Below are positions 23,876-24,327 of a stretch of 24,327 nucleotides of DNA, in pieces. Source of the stretch: JAWXCH01 sp034440595 (GTDB lineage Bacteria > Planctomycetota > Planctomycetia > Pirellulales > JALHPA01); assembly GCA_034440595.1 (NCBI GenBank), contig JAWXCH010000032.1, positions 1-24,327 of the forward strand, read 5' to 3'. Every line of letters starts with the position of its first letter. Position 1 is the first letter of the stretch. The notes under the pieces are model-generated. The model saw only the letters and a program-made list of their open reading frames with translations. It was not told the DNA's origin and did no database searches. The translations under genes and the position numbers were made by a program.

Positions 23876-23922
23876 AAAAAAATCGTCGCGGCGGGGCCAA
23901 ACTCGGCCTCCACCGCGACGAT
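23876..23922 (-). terminator. Strong intrinsic terminator
   Basis: On the minus strand, ATCGTCGCGG pairs with CCGCGACGAT (10 bp), enclosing a second GGCC/GGCC stem, and is followed by seven T. It lies about 30 nt after the stop of the minus-strand gene at 23954, and so ends that transcript. Confidence 0.85.
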
Positions 23923-23953
23923 AAATATGTCTAATCGTGCGACTTGATTGTAC

Positions 23954-24327
23954 TCAGTCGTAGTTCCCGTCCATCCCTAACCGCATCATCAGTTCTTCAA
24001 ACTGACGCGCGTACTGGTCGCTAGACGAATGAACGTGCTCGGCCTCGGTGATGAATTTCATCTGGTCGTTGCAACGAATTCCATGGTGTTTTAGCACCGA
24101 CTCGAATTCGCTCAGATCGTGACCGTAGGCGATCAGCAGCTTGTGCTCGTCAAACTGCACTTCCAGCGGAATGTTGGGGTTCAAGACGGCGATGCCGGTG
24201 CACCCGTCGTTGACCAGCATTTCCTCGTAGTCGTACAGCATGCTCTTCAGCACGGGCAGATCGATGTGCTCGCGGTACAGATCCACGTGGCCACGGTTGT
24301 CGCGGTTGTGGCTGGTTTCCAGCACAA
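23954..24327 (-). CDS. Conserved hypothetical protein, 5' end outside window
   Basis: At least 123 residues are in the window. The first in-frame GTG is at 24325, but the frame is open to the edge, so the true start is probably outside. The part seen (for example GHVDLYREHIDLPVLKSMLYDYEEMLVNDGCTGIAV, then HKLLIAYG) is soluble, acidic and mixed alpha/beta, ending in DQYARQFEELMMRLGMDGNYD. No known domain or catalytic motif was recognised; it has the look of a lineage-conserved cytoplasmic protein. It is followed by a strong terminator. Confidence 0.75.
   Translation of the reverse strand, partial: VLETSHNRDNRGHVDLYREHIDLPVLKSMLYDYEEMLVNDGCTGIAVLNPNIPLEVQFDEHKLLIAYGHDLSEFESVLKHHGIRCNDQMKFITEAEHVHSSSDQYARQFEELMMRLGMDGNYD

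Larger units (their letters stand above)
23568..23953. other. Intergenic region with nested palindromes, no gene seen
   Basis: 385 nt between the response regulator start and the stop of the last gene, both on the minus strand. No plausible gene is visible. It contains the palindromic cluster at ~23730-23800 (listed separately) and the terminator of the downstream-edge gene. The regulator's promoter should be in the part nearest 23568-23700. Confidence 0.45.

Overview
The window looks like chromosomal DNA of a planctomycete, probably of the Pirellulales/Rhodopirellula type. The signs are an exported protease with an LEPR-xLL-type N-terminus, a membrane-anchored Ser/Thr kinase, a large secreted protein with DUF11 repeats, several lineage-type hypothetical proteins, a Gram-negative-style kdsA, and dispersed short palindromes in intergenic DNA. 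GC content appears moderate. No phage, IS transposase, CRISPR array, rRNA or tRNA was recognised. This placement is inference from protein character, not from a marker search.

Layout. 1-2457 (-): 3'-truncated secreted DUF11-repeat protein. 2663-3769 (-): bioB. 3927-4538 (+): PSP1/RicT-like protein with a Cys-rich tail, divergent from bioB. 4547-4873 (-): small TPR protein. 4939-6120 (-): exported beta-propeller protein. 6167-6251: three tandem 32-bp palindromic repeats. 6277-8415 (-): leuD and leuC, the isopropylmalate isomerase pair. 8538-10334 (-): membrane Ser/Thr kinase. 10654-11262 (-): methyltransferase-fold-like hypothetical. 11374-12318 (-): UDP-sugar 4-epimerase-like SDR. 12972-15950 (+): subtilisin-family exported protease with seven C-terminal repeats. 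15973-16161: 189-bp element bounded by 15-bp inverted repeats and built of the same palindromes. 16186-18693 (-): prmC, prfA and rpmE, a translation cluster in the order rpmE-prfA-prmC. 18882-19021: candidate structured RNA and two terminator-like signals on the minus strand. 19422-23198 (+): diacylglycerol/sphingosine-kinase-like lipid kinase, kdsA, and a lipoprotein with a transglutaminase-like core and C-terminal TPR. 23205-23567 (-): single-domain response regulator. 23876-23922: strong intrinsic terminator. 23954-24327 (-): 5'-truncated conserved hypothetical.

Most genes are housekeeping: biotin and leucine biosynthesis, translation termination and L31, Kdo synthesis for the outer membrane. 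PrmC methylates the GGQ glutamine of the release factor encoded just upstream of it. KdsA beside a lipid kinase and a lipoprotein suggests an envelope-related set. I did not find a clear multi-gene novel system. The least explained signals are the palindromic repeat family and its TIR-bounded composite element, the candidate RNA at 18.9-19.0 kb, the 46-residue repeats of the protease, the Cys-rich PSP1 protein, and the transglutaminase-like lipoprotein that seems to lack its nucleophile.
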